The notes: generated by a model not told the origin, from the sequence alone. A stretch of 64,000 nt of DNA from Woeseiaceae bacterium (GCA_028279985.1 JANQMR010000022.1:1-64000); one strand, 5' to 3'; positions 53,801-62,644 are shown, counted from the first letter of the stretch. A program made the numbers and translations.

Positions 53801-54988
53801 TCATGCATCGGCCGGCGGTATCGACTCGAGTGCTTGGGCCAGGTGTTCGACGTGCCCGGACGCGAGCACCAGCGGCGCGAGGATGCGAACGACGTTCGGG
53901 TCCGCGCTGGTACCGGTCAGGATGTCGTGTTCGAGCAGGGCGTCGCGAACCTCGCGCGCCGGCCGGTCGCAGACCAGCCCGAGCAACAGGCCCGAGCCCT
54001 GTATCTTCCGGACCGGGCCGGTGACGCAGTGCTCGCGAATCTGGATCTCGCGTTCGCGGACATTGCCGAGCAAGGCCTCGGACTCGATCGCTTCGAGCAC
54101 GGCCACGATCGCCGCCGCCGCCAGCGGTCCACCGCCGAAAGTCGTGCCGAGCGAACCCGGCCCGAAATGCGCGGCCACCGGTTCGCCGCAGAGCACGGCG
54201 CCCGCCGGGATGCCGCCGCCCAAGGACTTCGCGCTGGTGAGGACGTCGGGGACGATGCCCTGGGTCTGGACCGCGAAATACTGGCCCGACCGGCCGATGC
54301 CCGACTGAACTTCGTCGGCGATCAGCAGCGCGCCGTGACGGCGGGTTTGTTCGCGCAGGCATTCTAGAAATCCGGTCGCGAGGTCGTAGGCGCCGGCGAC
54401 GCCTTGTACCGGCTCGACGATGACACCGGCGACGTCGTCCTGAATCATCTCGATTGCCTGGCCTACGTCGTCGCGCGGAATGAAATCCACGTCGAAGGGT
54501 TTTGCCGGAAAGCCGTACCAGCCGTCGCTGTTCCAGGTGACGGCGCCGGCGGCGGCGGTGCGGCCGTGGAAACCGTGTGCGATCGCCAGGACTTTGCGGC
54601 GGCCCGTTGCGACACAGGCCATGCGCAGGGCGTTCTCATTCGCCTCGGCGCCCGAGTTGACGAAAAATGCGCGGGTCAATCCTTCCGGAGCCGCGGCCAC
54701 CAGCTTTTCCGCTGCCGTTGCGCGGACATCGAGCGCAACGGCATTGCTCTGAAACAGCAGGTTCCCGCTCTGTCTGCGAATGGCCTCGACCAGCCGCGGA
54801 TGACCGTAACCGAGCGCGGCGACGGCGTGGCCGCCGTAAAGATCCAGGATTCTTCGGCCGTCGTCGGTGATGATGTCGCAACCCGCCGCGCGAACCGGCA
54901 CGAACGGCAAATGTCCGTACACCGGCAGCATCGACGCGGCTTCCCGGTCGCGCGGGTGTCTTGTCGTCGTTTCTGTTATCGCATCCAT
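53801..54988 (-). CDS. argD: Acetylornithine aminotransferase
   Basis: A 395-residue class III PLP aminotransferase making N-acetylornithine. Motifs: FFVNSGAEANENALRMA, LAIAHGFHGRTAAAGAVTWN, LLIADEVQSGIGRSGQYFAV and the PLP lysine in LTSAKSLGGGIPAGAVL. It may serve the acyl form used by the neighbouring carbamoyltransferase. The start ATGGATGCGATAAC is preceded by two partial copies of itself (GCGACAGATG, ATGCGACA). It starts 28 bp past argC. Confidence 0.92.
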   Translation of the reverse strand: MDAITETTTRHPRDREAASMLPVYGHLPFVPVRAAGCDIITDDGRRILDLYGGHAVAALGYGHPRLVEAIRRQSGNLLFQSNAVALDVRATAAEKLVAAAPEGLTRAFFVNSGAEANENALRMACVATGRRKVLAIAHGFHGRTAAAGAVTWNSDGWYGFPAKPFDVDFIPRDDVGQAIEMIQDDVAGVIVEPVQGVAGAYDLATGFLECLREQTRRHGALLIADEVQSGIGRSGQYFAVQTQGIVPDVLTSAKSLGGGIPAGAVLCGEPVAAHFGPGSLGTTFGGGPLAAAAIVAVLEAIESEALLGNVREREIQIREHCVTGPVRKIQGSGLLLGLVCDRPAREVRDALLEHDILTGTSADPNVVRILAPLVLASGHVEHLAQALESIPPADA

Positions 54989-55016
54989 TGTCGCATCATC
55001 TGTCGCAGGTATCCCG

Positions 55017-56147
55017 TCAGGTCCATGCCGGCGCGGGCGCGGTCAGGCCCGCGGTCTCCGGAAGCCGCCACAGGCGGTTCATCCACTGGATCGCGCCGCC
55101 GGCGGCGCCCTTGACGAGATTGTCGATCGCGCACATGACGACTGCCGTCGTGTCGTTTTTCGCAAGCCCGATTTGTGCGTGGTTGCTGGCGACGACGTTC
55201 TTGAGTTTCGGACTGCCGTCTACGATGTCGACGAACGGCGCGTCGGCGTAGTAGTCCTCGAAAATCCGCCGTAGCGCTTCGACCGGCTCATCGGACATGA
55301 CCTGTAGCGTCACGAATATGCCGCGAGCGAACGGGCCCGAATGGGGCACGAAATTGAGCGTCCAGTCCCTGCCGGTCGCAGCCTTTGCAAGCGCCAGGAT
55401 CTCGGGCGCGTGGCGATGCGCGAGCGGCTTGTACGCGTACAGGTTGCTGTGCCTTTCGGGGTGATGGGTGCCGGCTTGAGGGCTGCGGCCGGACCCGGTG
55501 CTGCCCGTGATTCCGGTGACGAAAAAACGACTGTCGGTGACGCCGGCGTCGAGCAGCGGAACCGCGGCAAGCAATACCGCGGTAGCGAAGCAACCGGGAT
55601 TACCCGCATGCCGCGCCGTCACCTCGGGAACGTGTTCCGGAACACCCGACTGAAACGCCTCGAGCAGCGTCGGTGCACCGTGGCCGGCGCCGTATACCGC
55701 CTCGTAAGCCTTCCGGTCCGGAAAACGAAAGTCGGCGGAAGCGTCGACGACGTGCACGTCCAGATCGCGGGCGGCGCTTTGCTCCAGCAGCGCCGCGACC
55801 ATTGCCGCCGACGCGCCGTGCGGCGCGGCCGAGAACACGGCCAGCGCGGAACCGCGTTCGAGCGGTTCCAGCCAATCCTCGTGCGCCGCGAAACAGGCGT
55901 CGCCGTAAACGCCCGCCAGGTGAGGGAAGTTTGCGGCGATCGTGCTGCCGGCGCGGCTTTCGGAAACCGCCGCAACGAGCTCGAGCGTCGGATGCCCGGC
56001 AATCAAGCGCAACAATTCGCCGCCGACGTAACCCGTGGCGCCCAATACCGCCGTCGGAATAGTCGCGGGAATTGTCGCAGGCGTCGCCGTCACATCGCCG
56101 CCGCGACCGCTTGCGCTAGACGCGGTTGTCGGGACGGCGGGCGTCAC
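55017..56147 (-). CDS. argC: N-acetyl-gamma-glutamyl-phosphate reductase
   Basis: A 376-residue NADPH-dependent reductase. The nucleotide fold AVLGATGYVGGELLRLIAGH, the catalytic cysteine in AGNPGCFATAVLL and the GITGSTGSGRSPQAGTHH loop are all present. The N-terminal 35 residues are an extension including a small repeat ATIPATIPT, and a later start is possible; GTG 56147 overlaps the DUF1611 stop by 4 bp as elsewhere in this operon. Confidence 0.92.
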   Translation of the reverse strand: MTPAVPTTASSASGRGGDVTATPATIPATIPTAVLGATGYVGGELLRLIAGHPTLELVAAVSESRAGSTIAANFPHLAGVYGDACFAAHEDWLEPLERGSALAVFSAAPHGASAAMVAALLEQSAARDLDVHVVDASADFRFPDRKAYEAVYGAGHGAPTLLEAFQSGVPEHVPEVTARHAGNPGCFATAVLLAAVPLLDAGVTDSRFFVTGITGSTGSGRSPQAGTHHPERHSNLYAYKPLAHRHAPEILALAKAATGRDWTLNFVPHSGPFARGIFVTLQVMSDEPVEALRRIFEDYYADAPFVDIVDGSPKLKNVVASNHAQIGLAKNDTTAVVMCAIDNLVKGAAGGAIQWMNRLWRLPETAGLTAPAPAWT

Positions 56148-57199
56148 GCGACCGCTCCGGGCAACAGCGTCGCAATGTGGTCGCCTAGCGCGACGCCATG
56201 GGTCAGCGCATTGATACCGCGCAGGCTCGTCCGCTCGGCGATCTGATCGACGCCAACCGCGTTGTCCGTCGCAGGCCCCGTCACGACCGCGGGCTCTATG
56301 CCGTATTGCTCGCGCAGGATTTTCGCGCCGCCCCACGCTGCGACCGGGTCGTTGGCGCACAGCACGACCACGGTGAGCGCCCGTCGTATCGCCTCGTCCT
56401 GGAGTATCGCCTCGACACCGTAGGCGCCCAGCAAACCGTCGCCGAGCTCCAGCACGATCACGTCCGGTTTGGACTCGGACAGCCGGGTCAGCAGGGACCG
56501 GGTCAGCGCGGGGCCGTTGTCGGCCGTCGTCGTGACGACGCCAAGGTCCGAGAAAATCATCGTATCGGTCGCACCCGCGTCTTCCATCGCCAGGATATCG
56601 CGCCGCAGCGACACGCCGGTGGCCTTGCACGCGGACACGGTATGACCGAGGTGCCTGAGCCTGCCGACGATCGCGCAGGCCGCGGCAGTCTTGCCGGAGT
56701 CCATGCAGGTGCCCGCCAGCGCAATCACCGGTACGTCACGCGTGTCGATGGCCGCCTGCCGGTCGAAGGCCTCGCGCCCGGCTTTGGCCGGCACCCCGAT
56801 GCGTTCGCCGAGGTACGGGAAATGCAAAACGGCGCCCAGCACTTCGCAGTCGAACGGCGGCCCGACATCCGGATTGGCCGAGTCGCAGACGCCCATGACG
56901 CCGCCGATGTTCAGGAGTTGGATCGTGTCGCCTACGTCCAGTTTCGTCGGCAGATAACCGGAGTAACCCAGCAGCGCCTTGCGGTGGCCCAGCGCGCCGA
57001 CGACGACATCGCCCTGTGTGACGGTCGCCATGCGTCCCGACGTCAGTTCGAGTTGGTTGTAACGCGTCTTGTTGTTCTTGACCCGCGCCGCGACCAGCAC
57101 GCCTTCCTCGCAGGGGATGTCCGGCGACAAGCGGAGTTCGTGCCCGAGGTCCGCGTGTTGTGCGACGGATGCGACTTTGTCGACCAGGACCGTTTTCAT
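56144..57199 (-). CDS. DUF1611 (DgcN-like) P-loop protein
   Basis: A 351-residue protein of the DUF1611 family: an N-terminal domain (about 1-140) and a P-loop domain with ALAGTCMDSGKTAAACAIVG (159-178), a SACKATGVSLRRDI segment and a later LELGDGLLGAYGVEA. DUF1611 proteins such as DgcN have been described as D-glutamate N-acetyltransferases. Placed between argG and argC with 4-bp overlaps, it could supply or tune the N-acetylation of glutamate, since no argA or argJ is present in the operon. That role is inference; ATG 57199 overlaps the argG stop. Confidence 0.8.
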   Translation of the reverse strand: MKTVLVDKVASVAQHADLGHELRLSPDIPCEEGVLVAARVKNNKTRYNQLELTSGRMATVTQGDVVVGALGHRKALLGYSGYLPTKLDVGDTIQLLNIGGVMGVCDSANPDVGPPFDCEVLGAVLHFPYLGERIGVPAKAGREAFDRQAAIDTRDVPVIALAGTCMDSGKTAAACAIVGRLRHLGHTVSACKATGVSLRRDILAMEDAGATDTMIFSDLGVVTTTADNGPALTRSLLTRLSESKPDVIVLELGDGLLGAYGVEAILQDEAIRRALTVVVLCANDPVAAWGGAKILREQYGIEPAVVTGPATDNAVGVDQIAERTSLRGINALTHGVALGDHIATLLPGAVA

Positions 57200-58437
57200 G
57201 TGCCTTGTCCGTCGGTTCGACCGGCGCGCGTGGCGAGCATTCCCGGTAAGGACAGAATCCGTGCATGACCCAGCGCGTCCGAGGGGGTCCACTCACCGGC
57301 CGCCTCGCCGTATACGCCGCGGGTCGCGGCGAGCAGGGAATACGGCGAGTTCACGCCGTCGATGAAAAGCTGTCCCGGGCGCAGCGTGAAATCGACACGG
57401 CCCGTGACGCGCCGCTGTGACGCGTCGAGTAGCGCCTCGATGTCCGCGCAGGCGAGATCGAGTTGCTTGCCCTCGTGCACCAGGTCGCCGTAAACGGCCG
57501 CAATGCCGTCCTTGATCCTAGACTGTTGCGCGCTCAGCACGAGCTTCTCGAGCTCGCGATGCGCGGTGATCAAGGTGATTGCCGCCGGCGCCTCGAACGC
57601 TACCCGGCCTTTGGTGCCGAGCACCGTGTCGCCGAGGTGGATGCCGCGGCCGATGCCGTAACGGCCGGCGGTGGTCTCGAGGACCTCGATCAGTTCCACC
57701 GGGCCCAGTTCCTCTTCGTCCAGCGCAACCGGAATACCGCGCTCGAAGTCGAGCGTGTGTTTCGCTTCGGCCGCCGGTTCGCTGAATGCGTCGGCGGACA
57801 GCACCCAGGCGTTTTCCGGTATCGACCGTTCCGAACTCAGCGTCTCGCGGCCGCCGATCGTGATACCCCACAATCCGCGGTTGATCGAGTAGGCCGAGCC
57901 CTGTGCGGGCAGCGGCAGCCCTTGTTTCTCCAGGTAGGCGAGTTGCTCCTCTCGCACCCAACTGTTGTCGCGTACCGGCGCCAGTACCTCCAGGTCCGGC
58001 GCCAGTGTCCGTAAGGCGACCTCGAAGCGTACCTGGTCGTTGCCGGCGGCCGTGCAGCCGTGGGCAACGGTTTCCGCGCCGCGAGCGATCGCGAGCTCGG
58101 CCAGTTTCGCGGCCTGCAGGCCGCGTTCCGCGCCGACACACAGCGGGTAGGCGTTACCGCGCAGCACGTTGCCGGCGATCAGGTGCCGGATCACGGTGTC
58201 GAAGAACGCATCCTTGCAATCGATCAGCACGTGTTCGACGGCGCCGAGCGCGATGGCGCGTTGCTCGAGTGCCAGGGCGGCTTCGGCATCGATGCCGCCG
58301 GTATCGACGGTGGCGGTAATCACGTCGCGTCCGTAAGTCTCCTTGAGCCATGGCACGCAAAAGGACGTGTCCAGACCGCCCGAGAAGGCCAGAATGATCG
58401 GCGACGTGGTATTGGGAGACTTGGTATTGAATGTCAC
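57196..58437 (-). CDS. argG: Argininosuccinate synthase
   Basis: A 413-residue ATP-dependent enzyme joining citrulline and aspartate. The PP-loop is ILAFSGGLDTSFCVPWLKE, and HGCTAAGNDQVRFEVALRTL and GITIGGRETLSSERS further define the family. It is the second gene of the operon, overlapping argR and DUF1611 by 4 bp. GTG 58437 is the start, overlapping the argR stop. Confidence 0.94.
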   Translation of the reverse strand: MTFNTKSPNTTSPIILAFSGGLDTSFCVPWLKETYGRDVITATVDTGGIDAEAALALEQRAIALGAVEHVLIDCKDAFFDTVIRHLIAGNVLRGNAYPLCVGAERGLQAAKLAELAIARGAETVAHGCTAAGNDQVRFEVALRTLAPDLEVLAPVRDNSWVREEQLAYLEKQGLPLPAQGSAYSINRGLWGITIGGRETLSSERSIPENAWVLSADAFSEPAAEAKHTLDFERGIPVALDEEELGPVELIEVLETTAGRYGIGRGIHLGDTVLGTKGRVAFEAPAAITLITAHRELEKLVLSAQQSRIKDGIAAVYGDLVHEGKQLDLACADIEALLDASQRRVTGRVDFTLRPGQLFIDGVNSPYSLLAATRGVYGEAAGEWTPSDALGHARILSLPGMLATRAGRTDGQGT

Positions 58438-58901
58438 GGCGATTCCGTATCGCGGGCAAGCGCGCGTTCGAGTTTGGAAACGAGAATTTTCTGGTGGGTG
58501 GCCGAATCGGTTGCCACGAAAACGGTATCGTCGCCGCCGATGTTGCCGACTATCTCCGGCCAGCCGCTGCGATCGAGCGCGAGAGCGACACGCTGCGCCG
58601 CGCCGATAGCGGTGCGAATGACGATCAGGTGCGGGCCCGCGGGCCGGATTTCGCGCAGGAGCTCCGCGATCCCGGTGAGCTGCGGCTGTGAACCGGCGTC
58701 CTCCCCGGACAAGGCATAACCCTCGGGCGTCTTGATCGCGCCGATCTCGCGCAGGTCACGGCTGACGCTGGACTGGGTCGCGGCAATACCGAGCTTGCGG
58801 AGGGCATCCACCAGCCCCTGCTGTGTCGGCACCGGGCCGTGCCGCAAGAGCTCGCGGATTGCCTCATGACGCGCGAATTGTTCGATACCTTGGTTGGGCA
58901 T
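58434..58901 (-). CDS. argR: Arginine repressor
   Basis: A 155-residue repressor. An N-terminal winged helix (EAIRELLRHGPVPTQQGLVD, then ATQSSVSRDLREIGAIK) is followed by the hexamerisation and arginine-binding domain (HLIVIRTAIGAAQRVALALD, then IVGNIGGDDTVFVATDS with the Asp pair GDD). It heads the arginine operon, which it probably autoregulates. ATG 58901 gives the family length; tandem copies of this start lie upstream. Confidence 0.93.
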   Translation of the reverse strand: MPNQGIEQFARHEAIRELLRHGPVPTQQGLVDALRKLGIAATQSSVSRDLREIGAIKTPEGYALSGEDAGSQPQLTGIAELLREIRPAGPHLIVIRTAIGAAQRVALALDRSGWPEIVGNIGGDDTVFVATDSATHQKILVSKLERALARDTESP

Positions 58902-59070
58902 CGCTGTTCTCATACAAGTTGGTACGCGAATTATTTGATACCTTGGTTGCGCATCGCTGTTCTCATACAAGTTGGTACGCGAATTGTTTGATACCTTGGT
59001 TGCGCATCGCTGTTCTCATACAAGTTGGTATGCGATTTGTTCGAAGACTTCATTGGGCATTGCGATTCTC
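58872..59070 (+). repeat. 53-bp tandem repeat carrying the argR start codon
   Basis: Units begin at 58872, 58925, 58978 and 59031 (the last partial, to about 59070), each exactly 53 bp apart. The unit contains, on the minus strand, the argR ribosome region, ATG and first ten codons. The upstream copies encode short reading frames such as MRNQGIKQFAYQLV and MPNEVFEQIAYQLV that end in stops. Confidence 0.92.
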
Positions 59071-59188
59071 GTCTATCCTAGTGTCCTGCTTGCGTAACGA
59101 TCTGAAATCGGAAACGACACTTTCTCCTATGTCGTGTCGTATGTCGTGATACCGGATCATCCGACAGTGCGGTTAGCCCAGCCTTTAT

Positions 59189-59224
59189 CGCATAAATATG
59201 CGCATAATTAAATCATAACGCATA
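59189..59224. promoter_or_regulatory. Candidate ArgR operators
   Basis: CGCATAAATATGCG (59189-59202) is a perfect palindrome with the AT-rich spaced shape of ARG boxes. It is followed by a second CGCATA...AACGCATA pair (59201-59224) with ATTAAATCATAA between. This is the only strongly AT-rich patch in the 476-bp gap between argR and the carboxylesterase and lies upstream of the argR repeat array. Confidence 0.5.
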
Positions 59225-59377
59225 AGGTGCCGCAAGCCCGATTTCGGGTAGACTGCGCCGCCGGAGCTTGCGTCCCGCCTCGGGTGGAACGGCGCGAGTG
59301 ACCGCGCCCAAACCGGTTTTCGCCGGTTCCGGTTGTGGTTCGCCGCACGCTCCGACGCGATGAATCAGGATGACAGG

Positions 59378-60043
59378 ATGAGCGACATCGACACCGTGGA
59401 AATCGAAACCGGCCCGAATCCGGTGGGCAGCATCGTCTGGCTGCACGGCCTCGGGGCCGACGGCCACGATTTCGAGCCCATCGTCCCGGAACTGGCCTTA
59501 CCGGCTCATCTGCCGCTCAGGTTCGTTTTTCCGCACGCGCCGGTTCGGCCGGTGACGATCAACGGCGGTATGGCCACGCGGGCCTGGTTCGACATCCTGA
59601 GTCTCGAGCGTGCCGGACGTGCCGAGGCATCTAGCCTCGAGCAAAGCAGCGCCTCGCTGCTGGCGCTGGTGGACCGGGAGCGGGATCGCGGCATACCCGC
59701 GGACCGGATCGTCCTGGCCGGATTCTCGCAAGGCGGCGCCGTCGTCTTACATACCGTCCTGCGGCAGCCGTTGGAGCTGGCCGGGATCATGGCTTTGTCC
59801 ACGTTCCTGCCGGCCCTCGATACCGGGACGAGCCGGGCGCCCGGGGACCCGGCGACACCGGTGTTCATGGCGCACGGCACCTACGATCCGGTCCTGCCGC
59901 TTGCGCTGGGGCGCGAGTGTGCACAGACGTTCGAAGGACTCGGCTACCGGGTCGAATGGCACGAGTATCCGATGGCTCACGCGGTCTGCCCGCAGGAGAT
60001 CGTCGCGATTCGGGACTGGCTGTTGCGCGTTTACCCGGGATAG
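59378..60043 (+). CDS. Phospholipase/carboxylesterase family alpha/beta hydrolase
   Basis: A 221-residue cytosolic hydrolase. SIVWLHGLGADGHDFEPIVP forms the oxyanion region, GFSQGGAVVLHTVL carries the nucleophile serine, TPVFMAHGTYDPVLPL the aspartate and HEYPMAHAVCPQE the histidine. It closely follows the pattern of bacterial carboxylesterase II and acyl-protein thioesterases. ATG 59378 has AGGA seven bases upstream; ATG 59360 is an alternative. The stop codon region is duplicated in 11-bp units. Confidence 0.9.
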   Translation: MSDIDTVEIETGPNPVGSIVWLHGLGADGHDFEPIVPELALPAHLPLRFVFPHAPVRPVTINGGMATRAWFDILSLERAGRAEASSLEQSSASLLALVDRERDRGIPADRIVLAGFSQGGAVVLHTVLRQPLELAGIMALSTFLPALDTGTSRAPGDPATPVFMAHGTYDPVLPLALGRECAQTFEGLGYRVEWHEYPMAHAVCPQEIVAIRDWLLRVYPG

Positions 60044-60086
60044 ACCCGGATAGGTCTGGGGTAGGCCCCGGGATAGGCCAGAGCCC
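60036..60086 (+). repeat. 11-bp tandem repeat copying the stop codon region
   Basis: CCCGGGATAG, ACCCGGATAG, GTCTGGGGTAG and GCCCCGGGATAG follow in a row. The first contains the carboxylesterase stop codon TAG, and each later unit repeats it. Confidence 0.8.
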
Positions 60087-60144
60087 GTCAACACGATGGG
60101 ACTCGACAGCGCCCCATAGTTTCGTGTCGACAGGCCGCGGCGCC

Positions 60145-60918
60145 TCAGTCGCGCAGCGAGAACGAGAATCGCGACTCTCCGGTGCGGGCGCCTTCGGCGT
60201 CGAAACGTCGCTCGGCGAAGCGTACTTTTCCCCGGTCGTCGATCGTCAACACCGTCGAACAGCGTGTCCCGTAATCCGGCAGTACGATGAACGGCGCGGA
60301 CAGCGCGTGCGCGGTTGCGAACTCCAGCGCCGGATCGTCGATCTCCGAAGCGGGGGCGCGTTGACGGTCGTCGAGCATGCGCATCAGGCTGCTTTCATCG
60401 ACGTCGTCGGCGTCGATCAGTTGCCGGAGGCGGTCGCGGGTCAGCCGCAGCTTGTTCCAGGGTGTGTCCAGCGTCGCATTGCTGAGTCCGTAGATACCGC
60501 GCTCCAGGGCCCGCAGTCCGCCGCCGCGGTTCGACAGATAAGCCACCGACGGGCCACCGGCCTGACGGCTGGCGACCAGCAGGTTGAATCCCGCGAAGGC
60601 GTCGCCGTCCACCGAGCGCAGGAAATCGACGGGTTCCGCCGTCGATGACAGAAAATCGGTGATCAACTGTCCGCGCGATCGTAATCTGGCCGGCCGGCGG
60701 TCGGCATCGCGAAAATTGGTGACCGCCGCGAATCGGCCGCTCTGGTGCACGGCAAGCCAGCTTCCGCCGGCTTCGAGATCGCGCCCGCCGAGGATGTCGG
60801 GCCGGTCGGGCCACCAGCGCGCATCCTGTGTCGGGCGGCCGTGGAATTCGTCGCGGTTGGCGGCGACGATCAGCGGTAAACGCGGATGGGCGCCGACGGC
60901 GATCGCAAGCAGGCACAT
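60145..60918 (-). CDS. NRDE/TANGO2-family protein
   Basis: A 257-residue protein beginning MCLLAIAVGAHPRLPLIVAA followed by NRDEFHGRPT, the namesake NRDE motif. Later GGRDLEAGGSWLAVHQSGRF and YGLSNATLDTPWNKL are conserved. The fold is Ntn-hydrolase-like with Cys2 as possible nucleophile; the human relative TANGO2 has been linked to heme or lipid handling. The bacterial role is unknown. A short gap with 11-bp duplications separates it from nudC upstream. Confidence 0.88.
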   Translation of the reverse strand: MCLLAIAVGAHPRLPLIVAANRDEFHGRPTQDARWWPDRPDILGGRDLEAGGSWLAVHQSGRFAAVTNFRDADRRPARLRSRGQLITDFLSSTAEPVDFLRSVDGDAFAGFNLLVASRQAGGPSVAYLSNRGGGLRALERGIYGLSNATLDTPWNKLRLTRDRLRQLIDADDVDESSLMRMLDDRQRAPASEIDDPALEFATAHALSAPFIVLPDYGTRCSTVLTIDDRGKVRFAERRFDAEGARTGESRFSFSLRD

Positions 60919-60943
60919 CGTCGAATCCCCGTCGAATCGCCGT

Positions 60944-61897
60944 CTAGTCGCCGCTACCGAGCTTGATCCAGTGATCGACCAGGCGCCGTGCGATCGAAAC
61001 CCTGAACGGTAACTTCGGCAGGCCCGGACCGACCAGCTCCTCGCGCGTGAACCACCGCGCGTCTTCGAGCTCGCGATCGTTCAAGACGATGTCGGTGGAG
61101 CTCGCCTCGGCGACGAAACCGAGCATCAGAGACGACGGAAAAGGCCACGGCTGCGAGCTGTGGTAGGCGATGCGCCCGACGCGGATGTTGGTTTCTTCGT
61201 AAACCTCGCGGCGCACCGCATCCTCCAGGCTTTCGCCCGGTTCGACGAACCCGGCGATGGTCGAATAACGCCCCTCGGGCCAGCCCCCCTGGCGGCCGAG
61301 CAGGCAGCGCCGGCCGTCGCTGACGAGCACGATGATCGCGGGATCGACTCTCGGGAAGGCGATCTGCTTGCAGTTGGCGTTACGGCAGCGGCGCGCATTG
61401 CCGCCCGCTTCCGGGACCGCCTGAGTACCGCAGCGGCCGCAATAACGTTGTGCGGCATGCCAGAGGATCAGCGCCCGGGCATGTGCGGCGAGGTTGGCTT
61501 CGTCGGGCGGCAGCAGGGTACCCAGAACACGCAGGTCCTGAAACTCGCCGAGCTTTCGGAGCATCGGGTAGGCCGCGGTGTCGACGGCGAACGCAAACGC
61601 GGGCCGATCGCGGAACAGGCCGAGGAATACCAGATCGGGGTCCGCCACGGTCGGCGGGAGCCTTTGCCTGTCCAAAAACTCGACATGGCTCGGATCACCG
61701 CTGACCAGGCATTTGTCCTCCCAGACCGGAACGAAGCGGCTGTCGGCGCCCGCAATCGCGCCGGCCAGCCAGTCCGGGTTCTTGCGCAGTTCACCGATAC
61801 GATCGACGAACGCGCCGGCGAACACGTTGTGGCCCTCGACGCCCGTGGGGTCGACGATCGTGTCCTGTGCGGCTGAATCTCTGAATGCGTCTGCCAT
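60944..61897 (-). CDS. nudC: NAD+ diphosphatase / RNA deNADding enzyme NudC
   Basis: A 317-residue Nudix enzyme that cleaves NADH and removes NAD caps from RNA. A zinc ribbon (YCGRCGTQAVPEAG, then RRCRNANCKQIAFPR) precedes the Nudix box GFVEPGESLEDAVRREVYEE and the NudC-type SQPWPFPSSLMLGF substrate loop. ATG 61897 starts MADAFRDSAAQ; the frame is open far upstream into the FlhC-like gene and is not protein-like there. Confidence 0.95.
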   Translation of the reverse strand: MADAFRDSAAQDTIVDPTGVEGHNVFAGAFVDRIGELRKNPDWLAGAIAGADSRFVPVWEDKCLVSGDPSHVEFLDRQRLPPTVADPDLVFLGLFRDRPAFAFAVDTAAYPMLRKLGEFQDLRVLGTLLPPDEANLAAHARALILWHAAQRYCGRCGTQAVPEAGGNARRCRNANCKQIAFPRVDPAIIVLVSDGRRCLLGRQGGWPEGRYSTIAGFVEPGESLEDAVRREVYEETNIRVGRIAYHSSQPWPFPSSLMLGFVAEASSTDIVLNDRELEDARWFTREELVGPGLPKLPFRVSIARRLVDHWIKLGSGD

Positions 61898-61983
61898 CTT
61901 GCCGTCTCTTGAGCTTCTCCCGCAGCTTCTCCGGCGTCGGATCGCCGGCAGTCTACCGCACAAGCGTCCGCGATTTCGGGACC

Positions 61984-62568
61984 TTACGGCGGGGCCACGC
62001 CCGGCGGGCGCCGGCGATGCGCCTGGATATCGCAGGACGGGCAGGTCTTGAGGTCCAGCGCATAGGCATCCTGAACGTAAAAGGAACCGCAGCGTTCGCA
62101 ACCCGCGAGGTACAGCTCGTCGTTGTAGGTGATCGACAGCAGGAGATTCCACGCCCATTCGAACGACAACAGCGGTTTGGCGTGTAACAGGCGGTAGGTC
62201 TCGTAGGCGCGACACAGCCGGTGGCCGAATTCGACGTCCGGCCGCGGCCAGCAGGCGCTCACGCGGAGGTCGTCGTCGATCCGCAGCAAAAGGCCCGCGC
62301 AGTAGAGCGCAACCAGCGTCGTGGCCTGCAACCGGTACTCGGGGTTCTTGACGAACCGCCCGATTTGACGAGGCGATTTGCCGCGCCTGCGCCTGACTCC
62401 GGCCGAGCCGCCATGCCGGAAGTAAGTTGCATAAACCTTGCGAATACGATCGTCGGACAGGCCGGTGCACTCGCGAATCGTCCGGGTCCGGGCCTCGTGG
62501 CGGATCATCCTGAGCGCAAGCTCGAACTGGTTGCGTTCTCCTGAATAGCGGTCATCACTGAGTCTCAT
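61984..62568 (-). CDS. FlhC-family transcriptional activator, without FlhD
   Basis: A 194-residue protein of the FlhC family. LSDDRIRKVYATYFR aligns with the DNA-binding LSRGRLIKLYKEL of FlhC; SFEWAWNLLLSITYNDELYL leads to the zinc site CERC...CPSC (157, 160, 176, 179). It has an extra basic segment RRRRGKSPRQIG. FlhC normally works with FlhD as a flagellar master regulator, yet no flhD or flagellar gene is in the window, so it may control another process. It is divergent from a hypothetical gene. Confidence 0.82.
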   Translation of the reverse strand: MRLSDDRYSGERNQFELALRMIRHEARTRTIRECTGLSDDRIRKVYATYFRHGGSAGVRRRRGKSPRQIGRFVKNPEYRLQATTLVALYCAGLLLRIDDDLRVSACWPRPDVEFGHRLCRAYETYRLLHAKPLLSFEWAWNLLLSITYNDELYLAGCERCGSFYVQDAYALDLKTCPSCDIQAHRRRPPGVAPP

Positions 62569-62600
62569 TGTCTCATTATTGTCCTTTTTTGATATAAATT

Positions 62601-62644
62601 ACCCATATAATTATTATTTTGATACGATTAAATCATAAATGGGT
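62601..62644. promoter_or_regulatory. AT-rich divergent regulatory region of the FlhC-like gene
   Basis: ACCCAT (62601-62606) and ATGGGT (62639-62644) form an inverted repeat around a very AT-rich core containing ATTAAATCATAA (62627-62638). The same 12 bases occur in the argR upstream region (59207-59218). This patch stands out against the GC-rich surroundings. Confidence 0.4.

Noticed and set aside
58872..59070. Regular 53-bp array as a CRISPR
   Set aside because: Units are contiguous with no unique spacers, contain the argR start codon, and no cas genes are near.
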